From contig JAVTVX010000031.1 in the NCBI GenBank assembly GCA_033439265.1, forward strand, positions 1,287,501-1,351,500: a DNA stretch of 64,000 nt, written 5' to 3'. Below are positions 41,001 to 51,989 of this stretch, one piece after another. The DNA is from Dillenia suffruticosa. Its lineage: Eukaryota > Streptophyta > Magnoliopsida > Dilleniales > Dilleniaceae. The translations under genes were made by a program, and so were the position numbers. Under the pieces are notes generated by a model. It saw only the letters and a program-made list of their open reading frames with translations. It did no database searches and had not been told where the DNA came from. The number at the start of each line of letters is the position of its first letter. The stretch's first letter is position 1.

Positions 41001-42232
41001 GGGAGAGTCTCAAGTTTTGCAAAGGAGGAAGAGGCGAAAAGAAAGAGGGAGAGAGTGAAGGAGGGAGAATTTTTATCTTTGGCTCTAAATTTTTAAATAA
41101 AAAATAAAATTTTTATTATTTTTTATTCCTTTAATGGTAAAATTACACGATTTATATATACAATGATTAAAAATTTATATACTTGATGAGAGATTTTTGT
41201 ACACTTTTTAAAGTTTTGGTGACTTTTTATATTTTGCATATAATTTAAGGGCTATTTTTATATATTTGCAATTTTATTTTAAATTTATGGAAGACTTGAT
41301 TATCTCTCTCCACACTTGTGTGTGCATGCCAATTTGTTTGAGGAAAATGTTTGAAAATAGGGTCAAATTATATAAGATTTATTTGTCCTATAGCTGGAAT
41401 TTTTCATAAAAATTCTTTTGTTGGTTTCATTGTAATAAATAAGATGTTTGTGGTTGTGTGTATCAGAGAAATATATAGGCATAATTATTAATTTTGTAAT
41501 AAGAATTTAATTGATGTGAATTTTTTTCTTAATTAGTGTAAAAATTATTTTGAACCTTTAAGAGATTGGATGTAAACAATTCGGCATCTCCTGATAGTCA
41601 TTGATGGTTCTCAAAATCCTGTCCCTATCAACAAATGGGAAATCATTGAGTGACATTTGAGGACACGGCGGTGGGGATGAGGAAGGCAATAGTCGGCTTC
41701 ACATTGCCATCTCACTTTATGCATAATGTAGAATTTATTGTATTTGTGTTTATTGCTTTAGAAAGATCAAAATGAATAGTTTTCTCATTAATATAGAGAA
41801 AAGAAGAAAAATTCCCTATTTATAAATAGATTTTATCTCTACCTATTTTGAATTGTTAAATTTACAAGATTATATAAATAATCTTAATTGATATTCTTTT
41901 TTTTAATCTCAATTATTATTCAAGCCAATACAAGTCTTCCTAATTGAAAACTTATGTTCAAATTTACTAATAATAAAACAAAGTTAAGTCACCCCCTAGA
42001 AGTCAAGTTTCAATAAATAAAGTAGGAGGTCTCCAACTCTTTATTTAAGTCTATTAGGTTGTTGTAAGCTACATACCAATCCATTTTAATTTAGTACGTA
42101 TTTGCTCCCCACAACAAATGGAAGAGAGAGAGAGAGAGTATATTAAAGGAAAAAATGCTACAAAATACAAAAAGGATGGAATGAAGAAGGTGGACGCTCC
42201 TATTATCCATCACAACCTCGAGCAAGCAATTG
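38060..42232. repeat. Duplicated segment, copy A
   Basis: Collinear with about 43,955-51,464. Shared landmarks: CATAAACCCTAAAGGTCC (38,187 / 44,070), the GATCACGTCA stretch (38,916 / 46,240), the long-inverted-repeat element, GTCACCC (41,985 / 51,197) and the end GCAAGCAATTG (42,222-42,232 / 51,454-51,464). Copy A lacks the RTE LINE and the Harbinger-like element of copy B. The copies differ by many substitutions and short indels, so the duplication is not recent. Confidence 0.85.
39088..41275. mobile_element. Long-inverted-repeat (foldback/MULE-like) element 1
   Basis: The left arm (about 39,088-39,870) is the inverted complement of the right arm (about 40,600-41,275). Matched pairs include CCACCAAACTTTAT with AAAGTTTTGGTGAC, TTTATTTAAAAATTTAGAG with its complement near 41,083, and ATTATGATTTTTAAAATTATA with its complement near 40,670-40,690. 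The loop between has no coding frame. No transposase was seen, so it is non-autonomous. Arms of about 700 bp are far longer than most MITE ends. Confidence 0.72.
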
Positions 42233-43805
42233 TCCCCAACTGTGCCCTCAAACTCTCCCGAAACTGATATACAAACCATGGATCCCTATCAGAGATTACC
42301 CCATGTAAAGTGACCATCTTCTCCAGATATAGTTGAACCAGTTTATCTAATGGGTCACTTATCACTATGATAATGAAACGGACAAATTTTGTGAGTCGGT
42401 CAACAACTACCAAAATAATATCACAACCCCTCATAATCCTACGTAATTCGTGCATAGCGATGTACTCCCACATCCATTGAGGAATCTCAAGCAACTCAAG
42501 TAAATCGGCTAGTCTCTGATGCTCAACTTTGATTTGTTGACTTGTTGAACAATAACAAACAAATTAAGCCACATCTTTTTTCATATCAAACCACTAGTAG
42601 TAAACTTGGAGATCCCTATACATCTTTGTCGTAACGGGATGAACAAAAAAAGATAACTTATGTGCTTTATCAAGGATCAATTGTCTCAAACCGTGAGTTT
42701 CGATAACAACCACTTGACCTTTAAACTTAATTATACCCTGAGCCAAAAGTGAGATCGGACTTCCCCCCTCAACTTAAGCATTTCCTTGTCAACCTAATGA
42801 TCATCCTTGATCCTATCAAGCAAAGTAGGCCAAATCACAAATCGAGTAAGTAGACAACCATAGTGGACCACCTTTATATCAATAATCAGTCAAACTGAGA
42901 TAGCAAACCATAACCCCTCAATCGAAGACGACCAAGGAAACAACTAACTTGCGACTCAGAGCATCTACAACCACATTTCATTTGTCAAGATGATAATTGA
43001 TGGAGATATCATAATCCTGTAAGTAACTTAAGTCATCTCTTCTATCTCATATTGAATTATTTTTACGTGAAAATATACTTAAGACTCTAATGGTCAGTGA
43101 AGATCTCATAATACTCATTATATAAGTACTGTCCCCAAATCTTGAGTACAAAACACAGTAGCAGCTAACTCAAAATCATGAATAGGGTAATTACTCTCAT
43201 GTGGCCTATATTGTCTTGAAGTATATACAATAACTCGGTAGTCATGTATCACAACACAACCCGCAATATATACATATAAGCATTTCAAGAGATAGGGTTT
43301 CTTTCATTGAAAAATTAGGATCGATGTGATAACAATTTTCTCATTCAATGTCTAAAAACTAGTGTCACATCTATCATCCCAAACAAGCGTAATCCTCTTT
43401 ATTGTCAATCGATGAAGTGACCCAATAGTCATAGAGAAATCCACAAAAAAAACATTTGTAATACCCAACCAACCTAAGAAAACTGTGTACCTTGGTCACA
43501 TTAGTTGGCCTTGGCCAATCCACGATACTCGCAAACTATCACCCAATACAACATGAAGGAAAGTTACCTTACTGAGCGAGAATTCACACTTTTTCTAAGT
43601 TGGCAAAGATCTTTTTCTTATTCAAAATCTGAAGAATAAGATGGAGGTGATGCTCATGCTCGGTTGCATCTTGGGAGTAAACAAGTATATCATCGATGAA
43701 AACCACAACAAAGTCATCCAATTAAGATTTGAATACCCAATTCATTAAATCCATAAGCACAACCAGTGTATTTGTCAACTGAAATGACATAACCAAAAGG
43801 GATCT
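42233..43805 (-). mobile_element. Ty3/gypsy fragment (RT to integrase)
   Basis: Minus-strand frames with stops read from 43,805 downwards: RT LTNTLVVLMDLMNWVF and [15 protein letters not shown] (near 43,700), RNase [20 protein letters not shown] (near 43,150), then integrase VVVDRLTKF and SDRDPWFVYQF (42,400-42,260). It stops abruptly at the AQLGT position, exactly where duplicated segment A ends. No LTRs were found. The ORF at 42,494-42,210 is part of it and is not a host gene. Confidence 0.85.
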
Positions 43806-44631
43806 GACTATCGGGCCGATGATAAAGGCGATAGAGATGAAGATGGTGGTGATAGCAGTGGTGGTTTCGAGTTTGCAAAAGAAGGAAGAGAAAGTGATTA
43901 TAGAGAGATAAGCTTGAAAGAGAGACATCTTGTATGAAAGAGAGATATAGAGATAGAGAGAGGGAGATGGAGAGGAAGTATTCATCAACCCTAGCACATT
44001 TTTCTTACTTCGAATCCCAAGTTTTACGCTTCCATTTAAAAAAAAAACTAATAAATTGGTTCATCTATCGTAAACCCTAAAGGTCCTTACACGGAATTTA
44101 TTTGGCACACATAACAAACAAAACACATATGCATACATAAATTAATTAACTTATTTTATCTTTATGTATTGAAAAAAAATGCATGAAAGGGGTTAGTATG
44201 GTTTTTCTAAACCTGGATCCTTACATAAAATGTCCTAAAAAAATTAAAATAGCTCTAAAATAAAACATTCTTAATTTCAAATCAATATCTAACTCATTAA
44301 CCATAAAATCCTTATTCGTCTAAACACAAAAAACAAAGTAAAATATAAATAAAATGCATAAAACCAAAGTTGAAGGAATAACAATATAGTATGATTGCAT
44401 CAATAACATATACATTTTTCTATATATAATTAAAACCCACAATAAGCAATATGTTTGTAGTATACAAAAAGTCACATCTTTGCACTATTATTCAACATAT
44501 TAACTGAGTTTTGATTTGATTTTGAGGGAATAACTGAATAAGTATTTTTGGGGTAAGGGAATGGATAGTTTTAGTATTTTATTCATAGTTATCCATCCCA
44601 ATATATATATTTTTAGTATTTTTATTACTCT

Positions 44632-46092
44632 CAAAAACATATAGGACTGTTCCAATTATATATAAATTAAACTTATGAGTCATATTATGAAATTTTGGGT
44701 GAGAGTAATAGAATATAGATTGAAATTGGAGATAAATGTATCTCAAAATCAATTCGGATTTGTGCCAGAAAGATTTACCACTGAAACAATCCACTTGTTA
44801 AGACATTTGATGGAGACATATAGAGTACAAAAGAGAGATCTACACATGGTATTCATTGATTTAGAAAAATCATATGATAGGGTTTCTAGAGAATTATTGT
44901 GGTGGGCGTTGATAAAAAAATGATATCTTTGAGATACATTAATTTCGTTAAATATATGTATGAGGGAGTTACAACCGACATTAGAATTTGTGAGCGTTTG
45001 AGTGATAGTTTCCCCATAAACATTGGACTCCATCAAGATTCGACATCAAGTCCCCTTCTTTTTACAATAGTGATAGATGAAATTAAAAAAAATATCAAAA
45101 ATGAAATATCATGGTGTATACTTTTTACAGATGATATAGTGTTAATTGATAAAATTAGAGAGAGTGTTAATATTAAACTAGAGTTATGAAAACTCACATT
45201 AGAATCCAGAGGGTTTAAATTGATTAGATCGAAAACTGAGTATATGAGATGTAAATTTAGCGATAGTTATAGGAATGATGAATAAACGATTAGATTAGAT
45301 AGACAAGATGTCTCAAAAAATGAACGATTTAGATATCTAAACTCTATCATTCAAAATGATGGCAATATAGATGGAGATGTGAACCATAGTATTCAAGCAA
45401 ATTAGATGAAATGGAGAAAGACATCCAGAATTCTTTGCGATCGGACGATACCATTACACCTGAAGGGAAAGTTTTATAAAACCACGGTTAGACCTACACT
45501 ATTGTATGGTACTGAGTGTTGGGTTATTAAACAATAACAAAAATAAAATATGGTTATAACAGAAATGAGAATACTTAGGTGGATGTGTGGAAAAACTAGA
45601 AGAGATAGAATTAGAAATGAAAAAATTGGTAACAAATTGAAAATTAGCTCAATTGTGAATAAGATGCGAGAGTATCGTTTGAGCTGATTCGGACACGTGC
45701 AAAAAAGACCCAAAGATGCACCGGTTAGGAGAACCGAAAATTTAAATATAGGAAATCTAATAAAATATAGAAGTAGACTATTGAAAATTTGATACAAGTT
45801 ATCCTTAAAAACATGTAACTTAAGTGTTTAAAAGAGAAAATGATCTTAAATAGGAATGAATGGTGTAGTAAAATTCACACAAATTAAATCAATATATTTT
45901 AAATATTTATCTATTGAGTTATATATTTATTTATTTTTATTTTTTTTATTTTCTTTTCTTTATTTTCTTTTTATTTATATATATATATATATTATTCTTG
46001 TTTTTCTCTTTTTTATCTTTTATAAATTTATCTCTTAAATGATCAACCCCAAATTTTGGAAATAAGATTCAGTTTTTTGTTATTGTTGTTGT
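44632..46092 (+). mobile_element. RTE-type non-LTR retrotransposon, 5'-truncated
   Basis: RT frames with stops: KLMSHIMKFWVRVIE, FGFVPERFTTETIHLLR, MVFIDLEKSYDRV (44,850), LFTDDIVLID (45,120-45,150), YKTTVRPTLLYGTECW (45,475) and the C-terminal RILRWMCGKTRRDRIRNE. The tail is TATTGTTGTTGT, typical of RTE elements. ACTCT flanks it at 44,627-44,631 and 46,093-46,097, and copy A (38,735-38,765) preserves the uninterrupted site. Confidence 0.88.
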
Positions 46093-46433
46093 ACTCTAAA
46101 CTTAATTTTAGAGTATAACTTAGACTTATATTTGGCATTTTAAAGTTTTAATAGTAAAACTCATCGTTCGTTTCTTGTTTGTCCTCCAACCATACCTTTA
46201 CCTTACAAATATAGCCACAAATTATATGAAAGATTCGAAAAGATCACGTCAAGATTAGATAAGCCACTAATCTTGTCCTTATCTCTTGCTTCCTCTTCCA
46301 TTTGCTACATATCCATTCTTCCTCAGTCATACAGGAGTTCTTCTCCATTTATGTTAGTTTCCTCCATATCTCACTCTTACTCTCTCTAGAGTATATTCAT
46401 TGAAACTTTATCATTTTGGTTTAGGAAAAGTAA

Positions 46434-48160
46434 GGGGTGTTTGGTTTAATGATACAAGAATCAAGAATGAAAATAAAACTCATATGAATTGTTTAGGTTA
46501 ATGGAATATGAATCAAAATATGGGAATCAAACCCTTAAGATATGAATTTCACGAAATCCAAATAAAATGATGAGTTTTGTTGAAAACTCTTACTCAAAAC
46601 CCAAGAAAATTAACTGTCATTGTTGTCCTTACATTCAACCACACACTCTCTCTATACTCTCTCTTCTCTACTGGATTAGCCGCCGACTCCATCTATGTCA
46701 TTTCTTAACACTTTTCCAGTTCTCATCTAAACTTCTCTAGCAAATAACTTCTCTCCGATCTCTCTCACTCCTCTGGCATTCTCCAAAACTCACTGATCAT
46801 GGTTTATTTACTATTTTGGGCTTTCTTCCTCTTCTTTTCATGTTTATCTCTCTCTCTCTCTCTCTCTCTTTCCCTTTCTAAAGTCTTCCTTTCTCATGAA
46901 ACCCAGATATCTCATAAATACACAGTCACGATTGTAGGATTTTTCTCATAATTTTTTTATTCCAAATGAATTTCTGTTCAATGTCATAGGTTATCATTCT
47001 CGTGACATCATTCTTCATCTTCAATTTTGGAGCCAAAAGTATCAACCCATACAAGGTATGGACAGTTCAAAATTTTTCAATTTTTTATGTGTATTTTTCA
47101 TATTTTAATGAATTTAGGATAATGGTTCAAAATCCCTAATTTTTGTTATTTTGACAGTTCAAAATTGTTGATTCTCCTATTGGCTGCTCAGAATCCCTAA
47201 TTATTTGGGCAGTTCAAAAATTCCTAATTTTTTTAAACAAATAACTTGTGTTGAAAGTGACTATCCTAAGGTAGATGGTACGTGAAAAAATGCCAAGAAT
47301 TTAAAGTTTTTGAAGCGCCAGGAAGTCCTTTTCTTGTAAAGTCTCTGCAAATGACTTGATTAGTGAACCTAGTTTGACATTGTTAGTAGAATGTTGACCT
47401 GATAGTTGCGCCTTCACGTCTTGTATCGGTGTTTCATTCTTGGAAGTAATCTCTTCTTTATGGATGGTCTGTTTGCCCACACATTGTTCATCTTGGAATA
47501 CACATGTTGAAGGTGATGTTTGTGCTCCGAGTGACCATGTAAGGCCAAGAATGTTATCAATGAATTTGAAAAAAAAAATGACTTGTCATGAGCTAATAAT
47601 TAAGAGGTTTGATCACTATATTTTGCTTCCTCTTTAAGGAAAAAAAAATTCTGGACTTTGTAGCTATCTCTCCAGTGAACTCAAATTTATAAATATTGAG
47701 ATAGGTTTCTCACACAACAAAAAAAAGAAAGAGAGAGAGAGGGTATGTTCACACCTTCAAGAGGGGTCAAACTTTTAATAAAAAAGTATTTATTAAACAT
47801 TTGTTCATAAAAAATCTATTTTTTATCAAATATTTTTTACCATTAAAGTTCTTTAATAAAGAAAAAAACATTTATCAAACATTTTATCATAAAAAATTTT
47901 TTTTAATCAAATATTTTTTACAATGAAAAGTTTTTAATAACAAAATCATAAAAATATTTTTAATCATGGACAAAACTAACAATTATATTATTCTCATTTC
48001 GAAAAATATACAAACTAAATATTAACAATGGTAATCATATTTATTTTAAAATTTGAATCAAATAAGGGATATTGAATTTCGATTCCGATTCTGATTTGTA
48101 AGCTTTTTTATTTCGATTTCAATTTCAATTTCAATTTCCAAGTGCAAATCAAACGCTATC
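46434..48160. mobile_element. PIF/Harbinger-like non-autonomous DNA element
   Basis: Ends GGGGTGTTTGGTTTAAT and AAATCAAACGCTATC are imperfect inverted repeats (core GTTTGRTTT). TAA flanks both sides (46,431-46,433; 48,161-48,163), as expected for PIF/Harbinger insertion. It is 1,727 bp with no transposase frame and is missing from duplicated segment A. Confidence 0.68.
46849..46869. repeat. (TC)n microsatellite
   Basis: A short TC run inside the Harbinger-like element. Confidence 0.9.
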
Positions 48161-48184
48161 TAAAAAATGTTCTCTCAAACCATA

Positions 48185-50140
48185 AATATAATACAAAAAG
48201 CAATCAAAACTTAAGAAAAAAAATACAAAAATCTCCCCCTAACTACGAAAATGTATAAACTTAACCCATCCGTCCATGAATCATTTATTCCTACCATTAA
48301 ATGAATAAAAAATATTAATTTTTAATTTAAAAATTTAGAGTTAAAAATTTTCTCTCTTTCACTCTCTCCATTTTCTCCCTCCTCGTTCCTTTCACAATCT
48401 AAAACTCTCTCTTTCTACACTCCTAAGGGTTGACTTGACAGTTCGCATGAATGCTGAGTCAGTCTTAGTTAAATTTTTTTAACAAAAAAATTGAAATATG
48501 TTTCTTATTATGATTTTTAATATTATACATAAATTATATGCATAATATTTGGATTTTGACATCTTAACTCTAAAAATATGATTTTTAATAAAATTTAAAA
48601 ATATTTTATCATTGGCAGAGACTTATGGTAATGATTATACAAAATTTTAAGTTTCTTTTCTTTTTAAGAGAAAATAATAATTTGAAAATTTGAATGAGAT
48701 CGCTTTGAATACTACTAATAGAATATTCAAAAGTTTATTTTGTTTATAAAAGATAATTGAAAAAAATTAATTGCAAAAAGTTGATTATTTCGGTAATAAT
48801 TAGGAAAGTACAATATTCTTTTCTTTTTATACTTTCTAAATTATCTCAAATCTTTTACTGAAATTGAAATTGACTTCTTTTTTGTATGTATACTTGAAAA
48901 TGATTTCGTGATAGCATGCAATTGATTGCTTAGTTAAGAAAAATTATATAAACGAAAAGTGACACCTTATATAACTTTTTCCATCTCTTTCTATCACTTG
49001 AATTTATTTCATACCTTTTTTTTTCTTTTTTTCTTTTTAAACAAAATTCCATTTGAACAATTACTAAATAAAATAATTCATTTCTCATTTTCAAAATATA
49101 GATAAAGATTCCACTTCTATTTTCTAAGATTCAAAGTTTTGCATTTTTTTTACCATTTATTGCATTATTTGGTCGAGAGAATATCAAAATTTTGAATTTG
49201 AAATCGCAATTACTATCTGTAAGTAAGAAAATATAGTACATATTGAAGTAAATTAAAGAAATATTGTAGTACAACCACAAAAATAGAGAGAAAACATAAA
49301 ATATCACAAATATATCACAAGAAGGTTTTTTTTTTTTTTTAAATCAAAACTCATGTTTGTTAAAAATTAGATAAAATTAATTATTTTATGTTAAAATCTC
49401 AAGTATTATATATATAATTTTATGTATAATTTTACAAAATCATAATATTAAATATTTTTAAAATTTTTAAATTTCAATTAGGGCTAACTTAGTAGTCATG
49501 TAGACTGCAAAGTCAACCCTTGGGTGATGATTTAGTAGCCCACACAAGCTGCTAAGAGACTATTTGGGGCTTCGTCTCCCTCCTACAGTGGTTGCTAGTA
49601 GCCATATCATTGCGGTTGTAACAAGATGACAATACAATCTGATGACCCTTAACGTCCTAGTAGTTGCGGTCTGATTCTTGTTGCTAGGGTTACTTCTCTC
49701 CGCATTGGTTAAAAACTCCATTGGACTTACAACCATGGTCCCCTAATACCCTCAAACCGTAGGGGCTTGCCTTCCATGAGCAGTGAGTCTTGCCATTTGA
49801 TGGTGAAGCTGTGGGGTGTCAATCCCCACCTTACACTATCGCTGTCAGAGAGAGAAGAAGAGATGTATAGAGAAATAGAGAAGTTGAAGAGATTGGCAGA
49901 GGGAGAGTCGAATTGTAGAAGGAAGGAGGAAGAGAATTTTTGTTTTTTGCTTTAAATTTTTAAATGAAAAATAAAATTTTTTATATTTTTTATTCCTTTA
50001 ATGGTAATATTACACGATTTATAGATATAATGATTAAACATTTATATAATTGATGAGAGATTTTTGTATACTTTTTAAAGTTTTGGTGGCTTTTTATATT
50101 TCACATATAATTCAAGAGCTATTTTTATATTTTTGTCTTA
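48185..50140. mobile_element. Long-inverted-repeat (foldback/MULE-like) element 2
   Basis: Counterpart of 39,088-41,275 in duplicated segment B. The left arm is at 48,185-48,620 and the right arm about 49,340-50,140. The GC-richer middle of the left arm (matching 39,375-39,660) is deleted here. Confidence 0.7.
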
Positions 50141-51464
50141 TTATTTTAAATTTACGGAAGACGTGATTATCTCTCTTCACGTATGTGTGTGTATGCCAAT
50201 TTGTTTGAGGAAAATGTTTGAAAAAAGGGTCAAATTATATAGGATTTATTTGTCTTATAGCTGAAAATTTTCATAAAAATTCTTTTGTTGATTTCATTGC
50301 AATAAATAAGGTGTTTATGGTTGTGTGTACTAGAGAAATACATAAATATAATTGTTAATTTTAAATAAGAATTTAATTGATATGAATTTTTTCCGTAATT
50401 AATGTAAAAACTATTTTGAACTTTTAAAAGATCCGGTGTAAATAATTTGGCATCTCCTGTTAGTTATTGATGGTTATCAAAATCCTGTCCCCGTCAACAA
50501 ATGGGAAAGAAATGGAGTGCCATTTGAGGACACGATAGGGGGGAAGAGGGAGGCAATAATCGCATGAGAAAACCTAATTTTCTAAACGTACCCGATTATT
50601 CCTCACGAAGGATAACATTCCTCTATTAATCATAAATGACTGTGATTGAAGTGTGTTCATAACACCTAATAAATATTTATTATCGTTACTGTGCCTCTTG
50701 CTATTGCTATTTAGTAATATGTTTAAATGGCTATAGTCATGGAAAGATAAGAGTTAGTAACGATGGCATATTTCTCCCGATGGCTTTCACGTTACCATCT
50801 TATTTTATGCATTATGTAGAAGTCATCATATATGTGTTAATTGCTTTACAAAAGTTCAATATCTTATTAATATAGAGAAAAGAAGGAAATTTCTCTATTC
50901 ATAAATAGATTTTATATCTATGTATTTTGAATTGTTAAATATACGATAATATGTAAATAATCTTAATCTATATTTTTTTTTATCTTAATTGGTATTCAAG
51001 CCAAAGCAAATATCCCTAACAGAGAATTTGTGTTTAAATTTGTTTTTGTAAGGATATTTGAATAGTAATGAATTTTTGTTTAAATATTTTTATTAAAATT
51101 TAGTATTTAAATTTTTATAAATGTAAATAATTTTTATAATTTTTATATAATTAAAACAACTTGATGTTCAAATTTATTAATAATAAGCCAAAATTAAGTC
51201 ACCCTCATAAGTCATAGATTCAGTAAAATAAAGTCGGTGGTCTCAACTTTTTGTTTGGGTCAATTGGGTGGTGAGCCATACTAATCGATTTTAATTTTGT
51301 ACGCGCTTGCTCGCCGCAACAAATATGAATGGAAAAACAGGGGGAGAGAGAGAGAGAGTAGATCAAAGGAAAAAAAAGGTTCAAAATACAAAAGTGATGG
51401 TGGAAAAGGAAAAGGAAGAAGCCGGACACTCCTGCCATCCATCACGACCCCCAGCAAGCAATTG

Positions 51465-51840
51465 ATGGCGGCGACAATGCGAAAGAGAAAAAAAGAAAAC
51501 TAAGACCATTCTCTTCTCCCTCTCTCTCTCTAGAGAGTGGGAGGGAGGATGAAGAGAGAGAAAAGGAAAGAGAGATAGGGGAGCATGCGTCCTGGGTGTG
51601 ACACGTGGCAAGATCGGAGTGGTTTGATCGATTTTTCTCACAACTCGAAGCACCCCTCCTGCCATGTCAGTAGCCCCGTCCTACGACCCCGGCGAATCCG
51701 TATCATATGCCCCTCCTTTTCTCTCTCCTCTCTCTCTTTCTCTCTCTATTAATTCAATTCCTTTGTCGCCTCTCTCTCTCTCTCTCTCTCATCTGAAAGC
51801 TCTCGCCAGCCCTAACCCCCCCTTTCCTTTCTCCTCTCTC

Positions 51841-51884
<44 letters not shown>

Positions 51885-51989
51885 GCTTCCCCTTTCACTC
51901 TCTCTCTATATTACCCTCTTCTCTCTCTCTCTCTTTCTTTTTCTTGGATTCACTGCAAGTACGACTGCTCGATTCCATCAACAAGATTG
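51465..51989 (+). promoter_or_regulatory. CHR4: CHR4-like promoter, leader and 5' UTR exon
   Basis: Runs from the end of duplicated segment B to a donor, ATTG|GTAAGC, at 51,989/51,990. It contains dense CT tracts (51,718-51,790, and 51,830-51,884), a pyrimidine patch common around plant transcription starts. The transcription start is not fixed. The short plus-strand ORF at 51,664-51,885 is low-complexity Ser/Leu from the CT runs and I do not call it. Confidence 0.6.
51846..51884. repeat. (CT)n tract in the CHR4-like leader
   Basis: About 19 CT units just upstream of the 5' UTR donor site. Confidence 0.93.

Larger units (their letters stand above)
43955..51464. repeat. Duplicated segment, copy B
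   Basis: Collinear with 38,060-42,232 but longer because of insertions at 44,632-46,092 (RTE LINE), 46,434-48,160 (Harbinger-like) and additional DNA near 50,560-50,790. Its right end abuts the leader region of the CHR4-like gene. Confidence 0.85.

Noticed and set aside
42210..42494. Host gene encoded by the 94-aa ORF
   Set aside because: It reads as a Ty3/gypsy integrase core (VVVDRLTKF, SDRDP) and belongs to the broken element there.
38060..51464. Interpreting the two segments as LTRs of one giant element
   Set aside because: They lack TG...CA ends, primer site or polypurine tract, and the DNA between them is an unrelated broken gypsy piece in minus orientation.
51381..51885. ORFs at the CHR4-like promoter (94 aa minus, 73 aa plus)
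   Set aside because: Low-complexity Ser/Leu/Pro products of CT/GA runs in a leader region.
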